Source: Echinicola soli | GTDB taxonomy: Bacteria; Bacteroidota; Bacteroidia; Cytophagales; Cyclobacteriaceae | Direction: 5' to 3' | Assembly: GCF_006575665.1 (NCBI RefSeq) | Contig: NZ_CP041253.1 | Span: 3,323,001-3,387,000, forward strand | DNA length: 64,000 nt | Part shown: piece by piece, positions 34,323 through 43,812 of the stretch | How the letters are laid out: every line of letters starts with the position of its first letter | Numbering within the stretch: position 1 is the first letter of the stretch | The notes under the pieces: model-generated | What the model saw: only the letters and a program-made list of their open reading frames with translations | Database searches by the model: none | What the model was told of the DNA's origin: nothing | Program-made: the position numbers and the translations under genes

Positions 34323-35072
34323 ATGAACTTAACACTTAAAGTTTGGCGACAACAAAACAGTTCTGACAAGGGCGGTTTTAAAAATTATACACTGACAGGG
34401 ATTTCTGAAGACATGTCTTTTTTGGAAATGCTGGACGTATTGAACGAAGAGCTTTCAGAAAAGGGCGAGGATCCCGTGCACTTTGACCATGACTGTAGGG
34501 AAGGTATTTGCGGAATGTGCTCCCTGTACATAAACGGCAAGCCTCATGGCCCTCAACAGACCACCACTTGTCAGCTGCATATGAGGTCTTTTAAAGATGG
34601 TGATACCATCGTAATCGAGCCTTGGAGAGCGGCGGCTTTCCCTGTAGTAAAAGACTTGGTAGTGGACAGAGGTTCCTTTGACCGCATCATCCAGGCAGGC
34701 GGATATGTATCTGTCAACACGGGCGGTGTCCCGGATGCCAACGAAATCCCTATTCCGAAGAAGATTGCCGATGAAGCCTTTGACGCGGCCACTTGTATCG
34801 GATGTGGCGCATGTGTCGCTGCATGTAAAAATGCTTCTGCGATGCTCTTTACCTCTGCTAAAATATCCCAATTGGCCATGTTGCCACAGGGAAAAGTGGA
34901 ACGCAAAGAAAGGGCCGAGAAAATGGTCGCTCAGATGGATGCCGAAGGGTTTGGCGCTTGTACCAATACAGGAGCCTGCTCAGCGGAATGTCCAAAAGGA
35001 ATTAGTTTGACGAATATCGCTCGGATGAACAGGGAATATTTCTCTGCGTCAGCTAGCAGTGAAAACGTATAG
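34323..35072 (+). CDS. sdhB: Succinate dehydrogenase/fumarate reductase iron-sulfur subunit
   Basis: 249 residues carrying all three cluster motifs: [2Fe-2S] in [10 protein letters not shown] with a later Cys in TTTCQLH, [4Fe-4S] in [11 protein letters not shown] and a third cluster in [15 protein letters not shown]. It links the flavin subunit to the haem anchor. Last gene of the operon, followed at 35094 by a terminator. Confidence 0.96.
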   Translation: MNLTLKVWRQQNSSDKGGFKNYTLTGISEDMSFLEMLDVLNEELSEKGEDPVHFDHDCREGICGMCSLYINGKPHGPQQTTTCQLHMRSFKDGDTIVIEPWRAAAFPVVKDLVVDRGSFDRIIQAGGYVSVNTGGVPDANEIPIPKKIADEAFDAATCIGCGACVAACKNASAMLFTSAKISQLAMLPQGKVERKERAEKMVAQMDAEGFGACTNTGACSAECPKGISLTNIARMNREYFSASASSENV

Positions 35073-35093
35073 ATGATCAAGTTATCACGTGGG

Positions 35094-35118
35094 AAAGCCG
35101 GTATATCCGGCTTTTTTT
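35094..35118 (+). terminator. Intrinsic terminator of sdhCAB
   Basis: Stem aaagccgg (35094-35101) / ccggcttt (35107-35114), loop tatat, followed by a run of T (35112-35118). It lies 22 bp after the sdhB stop. Confidence 0.85.
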
Positions 35119-35269
35119 ATGCATTGATTTTTGATTATTCAAAGAGTCCCTGTTGTTATAATAGTACATTTTTTTAAATACGAACTTATAAATAGGAATA
35201 AATAAATAAAACATTATATTAGACCATCTGATTATTTATGATGAACCAAAAGCAATATCTAATCGCTGA

Positions 35270-36706
35270 ATGGAAATAATAGACATCCTGATTTTTGTCA
35301 TTTACATGATTGTCATGCTTGGGGTAGGCGTCTACTTCATGCGTAAAAATGAGGGAAATGATGATTATTATGTGGGTGGTCGGAATATGGGAGCTTGGCA
35401 TATTGGGCTGTCGGTGGTGGCTACGGATGTAGGAGGAGGCTTTTCTATAGGATTGGGAGGATTGGGATTTGCGATGGGACTGTCCGGTAGTTGGATGCTT
35501 TTTACGGGGCTTTTGGGAGCTTGGTTAGCGGCAGTATTTCTCATTCCTAAGGTAAAGTCGAATCCTGCGTTTGCTAAGTTCTACACTTTTCCACAGATTT
35601 TCCAATATTTATTCAATAGAAAGGTAGGGATAGTGGCTGGCATCATTTGTTTTGTGGGCTATTTAGGCTTTACTTCTTCCCAGTTATTGGCAGGTGCCAA
35701 ATTGGCTTCTGGCACTTTCGAAGGCCTTGACCTTCAGATGGCTTTGCTGGTGATGGGGGTAATAGCAGTGGTGTATACGGTAATGGGAGGGTTGAAGGCC
35801 GTGATTTATACAGATACCATCCAGTGGATCATTTTGTTATTGGGATTTATCTTTATCGGTTTACCGATCGCCTATTTTCATGTGGGAGGATGGTCTGAAA
35901 TCAGCAAAACCTTACCTAGTGAATATTTCAGTTTGACCAACCTCACATGGCAGGATTTTGCCAATTGGGGCATTACGATTTTACCGATTTGGTTTGTGGG
36001 AATGACCCTCTACCAACGGATATTTGCCAGTCGGGATGTCAGGACAGCAAAAAAAGCCTGGTATATCGCTGGGGTATTTGAATGGCCAATCATGGCATTC
36101 ATGGGTGTTTCTTTGGGCGTTTTGGCCAAAGTGGCCTTTGAACAGGGCTTAATTGCTGAAGCTACTGAAGCACTGGACCCAGAAATGGGGTTGCCCATAC
36201 TTCTTAGCCATGTACTTCCTGCCGGGATCATGGGATTGATGATGTCGGCATATTTCTCAGCTGTACTTTCCACGGCTGATTCATGCTTGATGGCGGCCTC
36301 GGGAAACCTTACCACTGACCTGTTCGGAAAATGGCTTAGCCGGCAACCTGAAGAAAAATCGGTTCGCTTTAGCCAATTGTTTACCTTGCTGATTGGTATG
36401 GTAGCGCTATTGATTGCAATGCAGATGACCAACGTTTTGGAACTTATGCTGTATTCTTATGCTTTTATGGTTTCAGGACTATTGGTTCCGATCCTGGCGG
36501 GTTTGTTTTGGAACAGGCGAAATCCAAGAGCGGCAATGGCTTCCATGGTCCTGGGAGGAGGGGTGACTGCTGGGCTGGCTTTTAGTGGGTTATCACTTCC
36601 TTTAGACCTTGACGCTAATTTGTTTGGGCTTTTGGCATCTTTAGCAGTGTTTTTGCTAGTGGATAATTTACCAAAAATGAAGCAAGGAAAAATTAGTGAA
36701 AATTAA
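35270..36706 (+). CDS. Sodium:solute symporter (SSS family)
   Basis: 478 residues, about 13 transmembrane helices. The N-terminal region DDYYVGGRNMGAWHIGLSVVATDVGGGF, where the SSS family has G-G-R-x-x-x-W and the first Na+-site helix, and YTDTIQWIILL are family landmarks, as is SAVLSTADSCLMAASG in helix 8 with its Na+-ligand Ser/Thr. Substrates of the family include proline, sugars, pantothenate, sialic acid and myo-inositol; the sequence does not say which. It is followed at 79 bp by a GNAT gene and then a racemase-like gene, which suggests an amino-acid substrate. Confidence 0.92.
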   Translation: MEIIDILIFVIYMIVMLGVGVYFMRKNEGNDDYYVGGRNMGAWHIGLSVVATDVGGGFSIGLGGLGFAMGLSGSWMLFTGLLGAWLAAVFLIPKVKSNPAFAKFYTFPQIFQYLFNRKVGIVAGIICFVGYLGFTSSQLLAGAKLASGTFEGLDLQMALLVMGVIAVVYTVMGGLKAVIYTDTIQWIILLLGFIFIGLPIAYFHVGGWSEISKTLPSEYFSLTNLTWQDFANWGITILPIWFVGMTLYQRIFASRDVRTAKKAWYIAGVFEWPIMAFMGVSLGVLAKVAFEQGLIAEATEALDPEMGLPILLSHVLPAGIMGLMMSAYFSAVLSTADSCLMAASGNLTTDLFGKWLSRQPEEKSVRFSQLFTLLIGMVALLIAMQMTNVLELMLYSYAFMVSGLLVPILAGLFWNRRNPRAAMASMVLGGGVTAGLAFSGLSLPLDLDANLFGLLASLAVFLLVDNLPKMKQGKISEN

Positions 36707-36784
36707 CCATTTGGTGGAGAATCGGTTAAACGTTGGAAGGAGTTTTAACGGTCTGATTGCCCACTAAACTAATGAAAAAGTATT

Positions 36785-37222
36785 ATGAAAATTGAATCAC
36801 TTTCTACGATAGATAACGCCACTTATTTACAAAAAAAAGAAATTGCTGATTTTCTTTTTGAGCACTTGGACGAATATGGCGATCCTCATGGTTACATCAT
36901 GAATTGCTTGGATTATGCGCTGGATCAAGCGGTGGATAAAGGAGGTTTTGTGGTTATGGGACGTGAAAAAGGCGAAATTGTAGGGGCCTTAGTGGTAAAT
37001 AAGACCGGGATGGCTGGCTATATTCCAGAAAATATACTAGTTTATATTGCTGTTAATGCCAACCAGCGAGGAAAAGGACTGGGGAAAAAACTGATGGAAA
37101 CTGCCATAAACATGACCACTGGGGACATTGCCCTGCACGTGGAACCAGACAACCCAGCAAAAGGATTATACGAAAAATTAGGCTTCACGAACAAATACTT
37201 GGAAATGAGGTTGACAAAATAA
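36785..37222 (+). CDS. GNAT-family N-acetyltransferase
   Basis: 145 residues. The acetyl-CoA-binding motif A is NQRGKGLGKKLM (about 99-110), preceded by the beta-bulge strand ILVYIAVNA and followed by DIALHVEPDNPAKGLYEKLGF, the usual C-terminal GNAT half. The acceptor is unknown. The stop is 1 bp before the ATG of the racemase-like gene, so they are almost certainly co-translated; a joint role with that enzyme and the upstream symporter is likely. Confidence 0.88.
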   Translation: MKIESLSTIDNATYLQKKEIADFLFEHLDEYGDPHGYIMNCLDYALDQAVDKGGFVVMGREKGEIVGALVVNKTGMAGYIPENILVYIAVNANQRGKGLGKKLMETAINMTTGDIALHVEPDNPAKGLYEKLGFTNKYLEMRLTK

Positions 37223-37223
37223 A

Positions 37224-38294
37224 ATGGCTTTTTTAAATCTTCATAAAGATAATCTTCATAAAAATTACCAATTCCTTAAGGGGAAATTCAATGAACATGG
37301 AGTAGCTTGGGGAGCTGTGTCCAAGATGCTTTGTGGCAATGAAATATACATCAGGGAGTTGATAGATCTTGGGGTAGATGAAATTCATGATTCCAGGATC
37401 AGCAATCTCGCCAAGGTTAAGGCCATCAATCCTAAAATCAAGACTGTATATATCAAGCCACCTTCCAAAAGGAATTTGGCTGATGTAGTAACATATGCCG
37501 ATGTCAGTCTGAACAGCGAACTCACAACCATCAGGTGGATTAGTGAGGAGGCTTCAAGACAGGATAAACTGCACCAGATTATCATTATGGTGGAGACGGG
37601 TGATCTTCGTGAGGGAGTTATGGGGGAGGATTTGGTGGACTTTTATGCCAAAATATTCCGGTTGCCAAATGTGGAGGTTATTGGTTTGGGGACCAATTTG
37701 AATTGTCTGAACGGCGTGATGCCTTCAACGGATAAACTGGTGCAGCTTTCTCTTTATAAGCAAATTATCGAACTGAAATTTAATAAAGAGATTCCGTGGG
37801 TATCCGCTGGAACTTCTGTGACCATACCTTTGATGCTTAACCACCAGCTTCCCAAGGGGGTCAACCACTTTCGCGTAGGAGAGACCTTGTATTTTGGTGC
37901 GAATCTTTTTGACGAGAGTACGATCCCAGGGATGAATGATAGTGTGTTTGAGCTGTGTACGGAGATCATAGAAATGCAGGAAAAACCACTGCTTCCTACA
38001 GGGACATTGGCGGCCAATCCACAGGGTGACACCACTAAAATAGACGAATCCCTTTATGGTCAATCTTCTTTTAGAGGCATTTTAGATATAGGATTACTGG
38101 ATGTCGATCCTAAATATTTGATTTATGACAAAGATGAGTTTGAAGTGCTCGGAGCAAGCTCTGATATGTTGATCCTGGATTTAGGGAAAAATCATAAAAA
38201 CTACAAGGTGGGGGATTTGATCCGTTTCAAGTTAAAATATATGGGGGCCTTGGCTATTCTGAATTCCTATTATATTGAAAAGAGAGTTATCTGA
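37224..38294 (+). CDS. PLP-dependent alanine/ornithine racemase-family protein
   Basis: 356 residues. The N-terminal TIM barrel belongs to the alanine-racemase fold; Lys34 in WGAVSKMLCG is the Schiff-base candidate. GVDEIHDSRISNL, IMVETGDLREGV, GLGTNLNCLNGVMP and FRVGETLYFG follow the pattern of the ornithine racemase/YhfX group rather than of Alr or YggS. The C-terminal about 120 residues form the short beta domain of that group. It probably interconverts L and D forms of an amino acid, perhaps ornithine or lysine; the substrate is inferred from family only. It begins 1 bp after the GNAT stop. Confidence 0.82.
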   Translation: MAFLNLHKDNLHKNYQFLKGKFNEHGVAWGAVSKMLCGNEIYIRELIDLGVDEIHDSRISNLAKVKAINPKIKTVYIKPPSKRNLADVVTYADVSLNSELTTIRWISEEASRQDKLHQIIIMVETGDLREGVMGEDLVDFYAKIFRLPNVEVIGLGTNLNCLNGVMPSTDKLVQLSLYKQIIELKFNKEIPWVSAGTSVTIPLMLNHQLPKGVNHFRVGETLYFGANLFDESTIPGMNDSVFELCTEIIEMQEKPLLPTGTLAANPQGDTTKIDESLYGQSSFRGILDIGLLDVDPKYLIYDKDEFEVLGASSDMLILDLGKNHKNYKVGDLIRFKLKYMGALAILNSYYIEKRVI

Positions 38295-38410
38295 TTGACC
38301 GGAAATGATTTTTTTATACGCTGAAGGTGGTAAGATATAAGACTACCTTTTTTTATGCTTTTTTGGCACAGAATTGGTATATGAAAGGCTGAATCAATAA
38401 TATAAATGAC

Positions 38411-39016
38411 ATGAAAAAAGTAATTTTTGCATTTATCGCAGTTTCATTATTTGTATGGGATGCCAATGCGCAGAGGAAGACACCTGCCAGTGCACAGAAC
38501 AGTAATTTTGGTATCCGCGGAGGAATCAACTTCTTTAACTGGGGAGGAGATGATGGTTCCAATAACGATTATACCAACAGGGCTGGATTTCATGCCGGAA
38601 TTTACGGAAACATGTTTGTGACCGATAATTTTGCTATTGAGCCAGGGGTATATTATTCTCAGAAAGGTACAGAAGCGGATAATTTTGCCGAGTCCAGGGC
38701 CATTTTGCAATACATCGATGTGCCGATTCTTTTGAGATTCTATGCCAGTGATGGATTTAATATCTTTGCTGGCCCCCAAGGGTCCATTTTGACCAAGGCA
38801 ACATATGAAGGTGATGCATTTGGTAACACCTTCGAATTTGAAACTGATGATATCAATGACCTTGATGCTGGCCTGGTATTTGGTGTAGGATATAACTTGC
38901 CTGTTGGAATTAATGTCCAGGGAAGTTATGACCTAGGGCTTACACCGGTTTTTAAAGAGTCAGATGCAAAAATCTATAACAGAGGATTTAAAGTTTCACT
39001 AGGTTATAGTTTCTAA
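38411..39016 (+). CDS. Outer-membrane beta-barrel protein (OMP_b-brl_2 type)
   Basis: 201 residues with a signal peptide (ending DANAQ, about residue 20). The mature part has eight-strand-like alternating segments: FGIRGGINFFNW, IEPGVYYSQKGTE, IQYIDVPILLRFYA-like, NIFAGPQGSIL and LPVGINVQGSYDLGL, ending in the aromatic C-terminal signature VSLGYSF. These features define the small Bacteroidota porin-like/PorT-related barrels of unknown function. A second paralogue lies 216 bp downstream; each has its own terminator. Confidence 0.88.
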   Translation: MKKVIFAFIAVSLFVWDANAQRKTPASAQNSNFGIRGGINFFNWGGDDGSNNDYTNRAGFHAGIYGNMFVTDNFAIEPGVYYSQKGTEADNFAESRAILQYIDVPILLRFYASDGFNIFAGPQGSILTKATYEGDAFGNTFEFETDDINDLDAGLVFGVGYNLPVGINVQGSYDLGLTPVFKESDAKIYNRGFKVSLGYSF

Positions 39017-39036
39017 TCAATGCTCAATGCTTTAAA

Positions 39037-39069
39037 AAAAAGGGTTTCTGATAAAAGGAAACCCTTTTT
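39037..39069 (+). terminator. Intrinsic terminator after first beta-barrel gene
   Basis: Arms aaaaagggtttc (39037-39048) and gaaacccttttt (39058-39069) with a 9-nt loop, 20 bp after the stop. Confidence 0.85.
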
Positions 39070-39193
39070 AAGTTTAGTATAACTCCATAAAGTAATTGTA
39101 AACTGCAGACAAGTAATAATTTCTCCTAAAAAACACCTGTTCTACTTGGTTTTTTACGTTATACATTATATCAAGTAAAAGATCAACCTGTAT

Positions 39194-39201
39194 TATTTTT
39201 G
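39194..39201 (+). promoter_or_regulatory. -7 promoter box TATTTTTG
   Basis: Matches TAnnTTTG and lies 31 bp before the ATG at 39233, giving the second barrel gene its own promoter after the terminator at 39037. No clear -33 element. Confidence 0.4.
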
Positions 39202-39232
39202 AATTACATACATCAAATAAACCAACTCAAGT

Positions 39233-39778
39233 ATGAAAACACGAATTATAATACTAGTCATCGTAATGATGGGTGGCTTTCACCAGCTTTATGGACAGAC
39301 AGGAATCAGGGCAGGCTGGAATTATTCTGATATCAAAGGCATTGGGTCTGATGGGAGCTCAGGATTCCATGCGGGGCTTTATCACAAAATCAATTTGGGA
39401 TTACTGGCAGTAGAGCCAGGGATTCAGTACTCTCTTAAAGGCTGTAAAGTGGACGATATGGGAACCACTGGTAAGGAACGACTGCACTATTTGGATGTTC
39501 CCGTTTTAGTCCGATTAGGCTTTCTGCCACTATTCAACGTGTTTGCAGGTCCACAAGCATCCGTTCTTTTGGCAAGGAGCTATGAGGGTACTACAGATAT
39601 GACCTCTTTAGACGGATTGACCAAGTTTGACATAGGTGGTGTCGTCGGGGTAGGCCTAAACCTTCCTCTGGGCTTTAATATCCAGGGAAGCTATGATTTT
39701 GGTTTTGTGGACATGAATTATAACGACGTCGATACCAAAAACAGTGTCTTTAAAGTTTCACTTGGCAAAAGTTTCTGA
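39233..39778 (+). CDS. Outer-membrane beta-barrel protein, paralogue
   Basis: 181 residues with a signal peptide (ending LYGQ, about residue 21). It shares with the gene at 38411 the blocks GIRAGWNYS, GFHAGLYHK, VEPGIQYSLKG, HYLDVPVLVRLGF, NVFAGPQASVL, LPLGFNIQGSYDFG and the terminal FKVSLG. It lacks about 20 residues of the N-terminal linker of the other copy. A tandem duplication with later divergence is the simplest reading. Function unknown. Confidence 0.88.
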   Translation: MKTRIIILVIVMMGGFHQLYGQTGIRAGWNYSDIKGIGSDGSSGFHAGLYHKINLGLLAVEPGIQYSLKGCKVDDMGTTGKERLHYLDVPVLVRLGFLPLFNVFAGPQASVLLARSYEGTTDMTSLDGLTKFDIGGVVGVGLNLPLGFNIQGSYDFGFVDMNYNDVDTKNSVFKVSLGKSF

Positions 39779-40199
39779 CCGATTATACCAATTTTTGATA
39801 TTATGACCCATCTGTTATAGCGGATGGGTTTTTCTTTTTGTAAATTGATCATTGCTGAAGTAAGAAGATAGCGGAACAAAACTGGAAGCACGAGGTCGTT
39901 TATGTCATCTCGCCTTGGCGAGGGAATCTTATACGAAATTGGTGGAAGGCCCCCTTTCGCCTGTGGCGAATGACAAATGGGCCGGATAGATCAAACCGTT
40001 CCATAGACTAGAGAAGTAAGAGAAAATCGTCAACTGAATCCAGAATTTGTCCCGAATATCGGGAGCCTGTTCCGTCTAAACGGGGACGTGACAAATGGAA
40101 CGCTCCTGGTGGACAGGTTCGTTTGATCAGAAATCTACAATTAAGCATTCCATCGATACTACAATAAGATAACCTTACAACCTTAAACCTAATCAAACC
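39779..40199. other. Spacer with terminator and repeat remnants
   Basis: A hairpin acccatc/gatgggt (39806-39829) followed by T-rich sequence ends the barrel gene. The rest shows inverted pieces such as cgccttggcga, ttcgcctgtggcgaatgac and cccgaatatcggga, part of the palindromic spacer family seen near 15.1 and 18.2 kb. No gene. Confidence 0.55.
39806..39835 (+). terminator. Intrinsic terminator after second beta-barrel gene
   Basis: 7-bp stem acccatc (39806-39812) / gatgggt (39823-39829), 10-nt loop and a following T-rich run, 27 bp after the stop. Confidence 0.7.
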
Positions 40200-41273
40200 A
40201 TGAAACGACGACAATTTATCCAAAATTCAGCTTTGGCTTCGGCTGCCTTGAGTTTCCCGAATATTTCTTTTGGCCAAAAAAAGGATAAGCTTGGTGTGGC
40301 CTTGGTGGGGCTTGGTGGGTATAGCACGGGGCAGTTGGCACCAGCACTTCAGATGACATCCCATTGCTATCTAGCAGGTATAGTGACAGGCACTCCTGCC
40401 AAGGCTGTAAAATGGCAGGAACAATACGGTATTCCGGATAAAAATATTTACAATTATGAGAATTTCGAATCCATAGCTGACAATCCTGATATTGATGTGG
40501 TCTATGTAGTTCTCCCCAATAGCATGCATACCGAATATGCCATCAAAGCCGCAGAGGCTGGAAAGCATGTTTGGTGTGAAAAACCCATGGCCAAAACTGT
40601 CAAGGAATGTCAGCAGATCATCGATGCCTGTAATAAGAATAAAGCAAAGCTTTCTATAGGCTACCGGATGCAGCATGAACCCAATACCCAGCAGTTTCGT
40701 GAATTTGTCAAAACCCAAAAATATGGCGAGCTGAAAATGCTGGAAGCGGTAGCAGGTTTTTATCTGAATAGCAGTGGAATCTGGCGCCTGGACAAGGAAA
40801 TGGGCGGTGGGGCCATGTATGATATGGGCGTGTATCCGATCAATGGCGTTCGCTTCATCAGTGGACAGGAACCGATTTCTGTAATGGCCTATGAGAGTGC
40901 CATGAGACCGGAGAAGTTTGATGAAGTGGACGAAACCATGAACTATATGCTCGAATTCCCAGATGGTTTGATGGCCAATTGTGCCACAAGTTTTGGGATG
41001 AACATGGGGCGGTTGACCGTGACTTGCCGCAGTGGGAATTTTCGTTTGGAGCCGTTTCAGTCATATGGTGGCATTAAAGGTTCTGCGAGCGATGGTACCC
41101 AATTCACCAATCAGGTAAAAAGCCAGCAGGCCGTGCAAATGGATGATGATGCACTGGCCATTTTACAGGACAAACCCGTGATGGTTCCCGGCGAAGAGGG
41201 GCTGAAGGATATCATGGTGGTGGAAGCGGCTTTTAGGTCTGCCAGGGAAGGCGTACGGGTGGCCATTGGGTGA
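40200..41273 (+). CDS. Tat-exported Gfo/Idh/MocA-family oxidoreductase
   Basis: 357 residues. The N-terminus MKRRQFIQNSALASAALSF carries a twin-arginine signal, so the protein is likely exported folded with its cofactor, as known for glucose-fructose oxidoreductase. The Rossmann segment VALVGLGGYSTGQL (about 33-46) and CEKPMAKT (about 130-137), with the catalytic-type Lys in EKP, are canonical; a C-terminal alpha/beta substrate domain contains GGGAMYDMGVYPI. Substrate is unknown, presumably a sugar or polyol. It converges with the fructan locus across a 153-bp gap. Confidence 0.9.
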   Translation: MKRRQFIQNSALASAALSFPNISFGQKKDKLGVALVGLGGYSTGQLAPALQMTSHCYLAGIVTGTPAKAVKWQEQYGIPDKNIYNYENFESIADNPDIDVVYVVLPNSMHTEYAIKAAEAGKHVWCEKPMAKTVKECQQIIDACNKNKAKLSIGYRMQHEPNTQQFREFVKTQKYGELKMLEAVAGFYLNSSGIWRLDKEMGGGAMYDMGVYPINGVRFISGQEPISVMAYESAMRPEKFDEVDETMNYMLEFPDGLMANCATSFGMNMGRLTVTCRSGNFRLEPFQSYGGIKGSASDGTQFTNQVKSQQAVQMDDDALAILQDKPVMVPGEEGLKDIMVVEAAFRSAREGVRVAIG

Positions 41274-41426
41274 TGGTGTGTATATAGGTCTACAATTAGC
41301 AGGGATTGTTACCAATGGATTATTAGGGAATGGAGAATACTCCATTGGTATCCGAGATCATGCCTTGCTATAATGCTGGTAAATATTTGGGGTGGTGATA
41401 AGTAGTGTTTTTCTAATCACCAATCA

Positions 41427-42314
41427 CTAACAACTGTTTTTCTGAATAGCACTGATAGCTTCCAGCTCATACCGGGGTGTTCCACCTTTTTGTGTAGCCA
41501 CCAACGCCCCCAGGGCGCAGGCGAAGTCGAGGATTTTTCCGGGTGGATCACCTGCCAGGAATCTATGGATAAATCCACTGAGAAAGGCATCTCCTGAACC
41601 TACCGTGTCTTCTACTGCGACCTTATACCCAGCGTGATGGTGCATTTGCTCGCCGTCATAAATCAGGGCTCCAGAGGCGCCCTTGGTCATGCAAACCATG
41701 TGGAGGTTAAACAAACCGGCCAGCTTGGAAATGGCCGCTTCCGTGTCAGTTGGCAATTCACAGACTTGGATGAGCATTTCCAGTTCGTCATCGTTGATTT
41801 TAAGGATGTCAGCTTTTTGGAGCAATTGCCGAATCAAATCAGCGGAGTAGTGGGGCGCACGGATATTAATATCCAGTACCTTAAGCGTGGAAGTTTCCAG
41901 TAATTTGAAAAGGGTGTTTCGACTTTGCTCACTTCTGGCAGCTAGGCTGCCAAAAACAAATACGTCGGTTTCGTTCACTTTTTGCTGGATCGCTTCACTC
42001 CATTCCATAAAGTCCCAGGCTACTGGTTTGACGATATCATATTTGATGTTTTCCCTGTCGGAGTTGTCCACCACCACACGACTGGTTTCATGTGCATAGT
42101 CTTTTTGAACAAAAGCACCGTCAAGTCCTTTTTTTTCTATAAAGGACAATAAATCTGTGCCAAGTTGGTCATTGCCGGTTTTGGAGATAAAAGTCGTTTC
42201 AATGCCCAGGTATTGAATATGAAGGGCCACGTTCATGGGGGCGCCGCCAGGTAGGTTTTTGTCCGGGAAGCAATCCCAAAGCATTTCCCCGAATATAACT
42301 GCTCTTTTGTCCAT
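41427..42314 (-). CDS. PfkB-family fructokinase
   Basis: 295 residues of the ribokinase/PfkB family. The N-terminal GGAPMNVALHIQYLG (23-37) and the ATP/anion-hole motif DTVGSGDAF with catalytic base Asp242 are present. Within a fructan locus it most likely phosphorylates fructose to fructose 6-phosphate in the cytoplasm. It is the last gene of the locus; the MFS porter gene ends 4 bp upstream of its start, so the two are tightly coupled. Confidence 0.9.
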   Translation of the reverse strand: MDKRAVIFGEMLWDCFPDKNLPGGAPMNVALHIQYLGIETTFISKTGNDQLGTDLLSFIEKKGLDGAFVQKDYAHETSRVVVDNSDRENIKYDIVKPVAWDFMEWSEAIQQKVNETDVFVFGSLAARSEQSRNTLFKLLETSTLKVLDINIRAPHYSADLIRQLLQKADILKINDDELEMLIQVCELPTDTEAAISKLAGLFNLHMVCMTKGASGALIYDGEQMHHHAGYKVAVEDTVGSGDAFLSGFIHRFLAGDPPGKILDFACALGALVATQKGGTPRYELEAISAIQKNSC

Positions 42315-42318
42315 TGTT

Positions 42319-43671
42319 TTACGGTTGAGTTTTTTGATTGACTGCGAGATCCTGCTGGATTTCTTCCAATGACCTTCCTTTGGTCTCTGGCATTTTTGTC
42401 AGTACCCAGAGCAGCTGTAACCCCATCATGACCGCAAAGAATCCAAAGATACTTACCGGTCCGAAGGTATTGGCAAAGAAAGGAAAAACGTTGGCAATGA
42501 CCGCGGCCAGGATCCAGTGGGTAAAGCAACCGATGGATTGTCCATAAGCACGGGTTTCGTTGGGGAATACTTCTGAAATGAACACCCAGATCACACTTCC
42601 CTGCCCTACGGCATGGGAGGCAATGAAAATAAAGACAAATATCGGCAAAAATGCTGTGCTGATGATTCCTCCCGAGAAGGAATAGGCGATGAGCAATAGA
42701 GAAATGATATATCCTATGGAGCCAATAAGCATCAGTTTTTTTCTTCCGATCCTATCAATAAGGTATAGGCCTATCAGGGTAGCGACCATATTTACTGCTC
42801 CAATGCCAATGGTAGAAAGCAAGGCACTCTCTTCATCGATACCTGCCATTTCGAAGACCCGTGGAGCAAAATAAATGATCGCATTGATGCCTGATAATTG
42901 GTTAAACATAGCGATCAATACGGCCAGCATGGTGGTTTTGAGATGACTGTTTTTGAAGAGTACAGCAAATCCAACTTTTGATTTTTCACGGTTACGTTCT
43001 TCGATGGCCAAGCGGATGGCTTCATCCACGCCTTCAGGGTCTGTTCTTGTTAGGATGGCGGTAGCTTCATCCACGTTGTTTTGGTGGGCAATAAGCCAGC
43101 GGGGACTTTTAGGAACTTTGATGGAAAGCAGGGTATATAGCAAAGCAGGAATGGCCTCCATGCCCATCATCCATCGCCAGCTTTCGTTCAGATCGGCCAT
43201 TTCGATCAGGTAATTGGAAAAATAAGCCATCAGGATCCCAAAAACAATATTGAACTGGTAAAGTGCCACCAGTACACCGCGGTTTTTGGCAGGAGCTATC
43301 TCACTGATGTACATGGGGGCCACTACCGAGGAAGCTCCCACGCCCAAACCTCCAATGAACCGAAAGAACATAAAACTGAAGACTTCTGGGGCAAGGGCAG
43401 AACCCAGTGCGGAAACAAAGTACAGTACGCCGATCCAAAGCAAAGAAGTTTTTCTCCCGAATTTATCTGCGGGGATCCCGCCAAACAGGGCACCAATGAC
43501 CGTTCCGTAGAGGGCAATGGCCACCGCCATGCCGTGCGTCCAGTCACTGAGTTGCCATTTTTCCTGAATAAATCGTTCTGCACCGGAGATGACCGCGGTA
43601 TCAAATCCAAATAAAAAACCTCCCAAAGCAGCGACAATGGAAAGAAAGATTACGTACTTTTTACTGTTCAT
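42319..43671 (-). CDS. MFS sugar porter, copy 2 of the fructan locus
   Basis: 450 residues, 12 transmembrane helices, major-facilitator sugar-porter (XylE/GLUT-like) subfamily. Motifs: GGFLFGFDTAVISGA in helix 1, DKFGRK after helix 2, RFIGGLGVGASSVVAPMYISE, PKSPRWL, and PETKGRS at the C-terminal end. Its place directly before fructokinase points to fructose (or short fructo-oligosaccharide) import across the inner membrane. A paralogue lies at 52192-53535. Confidence 0.92.
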   Translation of the reverse strand: MNSKKYVIFLSIVAALGGFLFGFDTAVISGAERFIQEKWQLSDWTHGMAVAIALYGTVIGALFGGIPADKFGRKTSLLWIGVLYFVSALGSALAPEVFSFMFFRFIGGLGVGASSVVAPMYISEIAPAKNRGVLVALYQFNIVFGILMAYFSNYLIEMADLNESWRWMMGMEAIPALLYTLLSIKVPKSPRWLIAHQNNVDEATAILTRTDPEGVDEAIRLAIEERNREKSKVGFAVLFKNSHLKTTMLAVLIAMFNQLSGINAIIYFAPRVFEMAGIDEESALLSTIGIGAVNMVATLIGLYLIDRIGRKKLMLIGSIGYIISLLLIAYSFSGGIISTAFLPIFVFIFIASHAVGQGSVIWVFISEVFPNETRAYGQSIGCFTHWILAAVIANVFPFFANTFGPVSIFGFFAVMMGLQLLWVLTKMPETKGRSLEEIQQDLAVNQKTQP

Positions 43672-43812
43672 TATAGGTTTGTTTTAGGCTTGCTTCAAGG
43701 CTTGTCCTTAGACTTGCTTTACGTTTTGTTTTCAGACTTAATGAAGACTTCATTTAATCGCTAAAGCTAGCCAGAAGTATTAGGAATTGAAACAATTTAT
43801 AATGGCTTTGTT

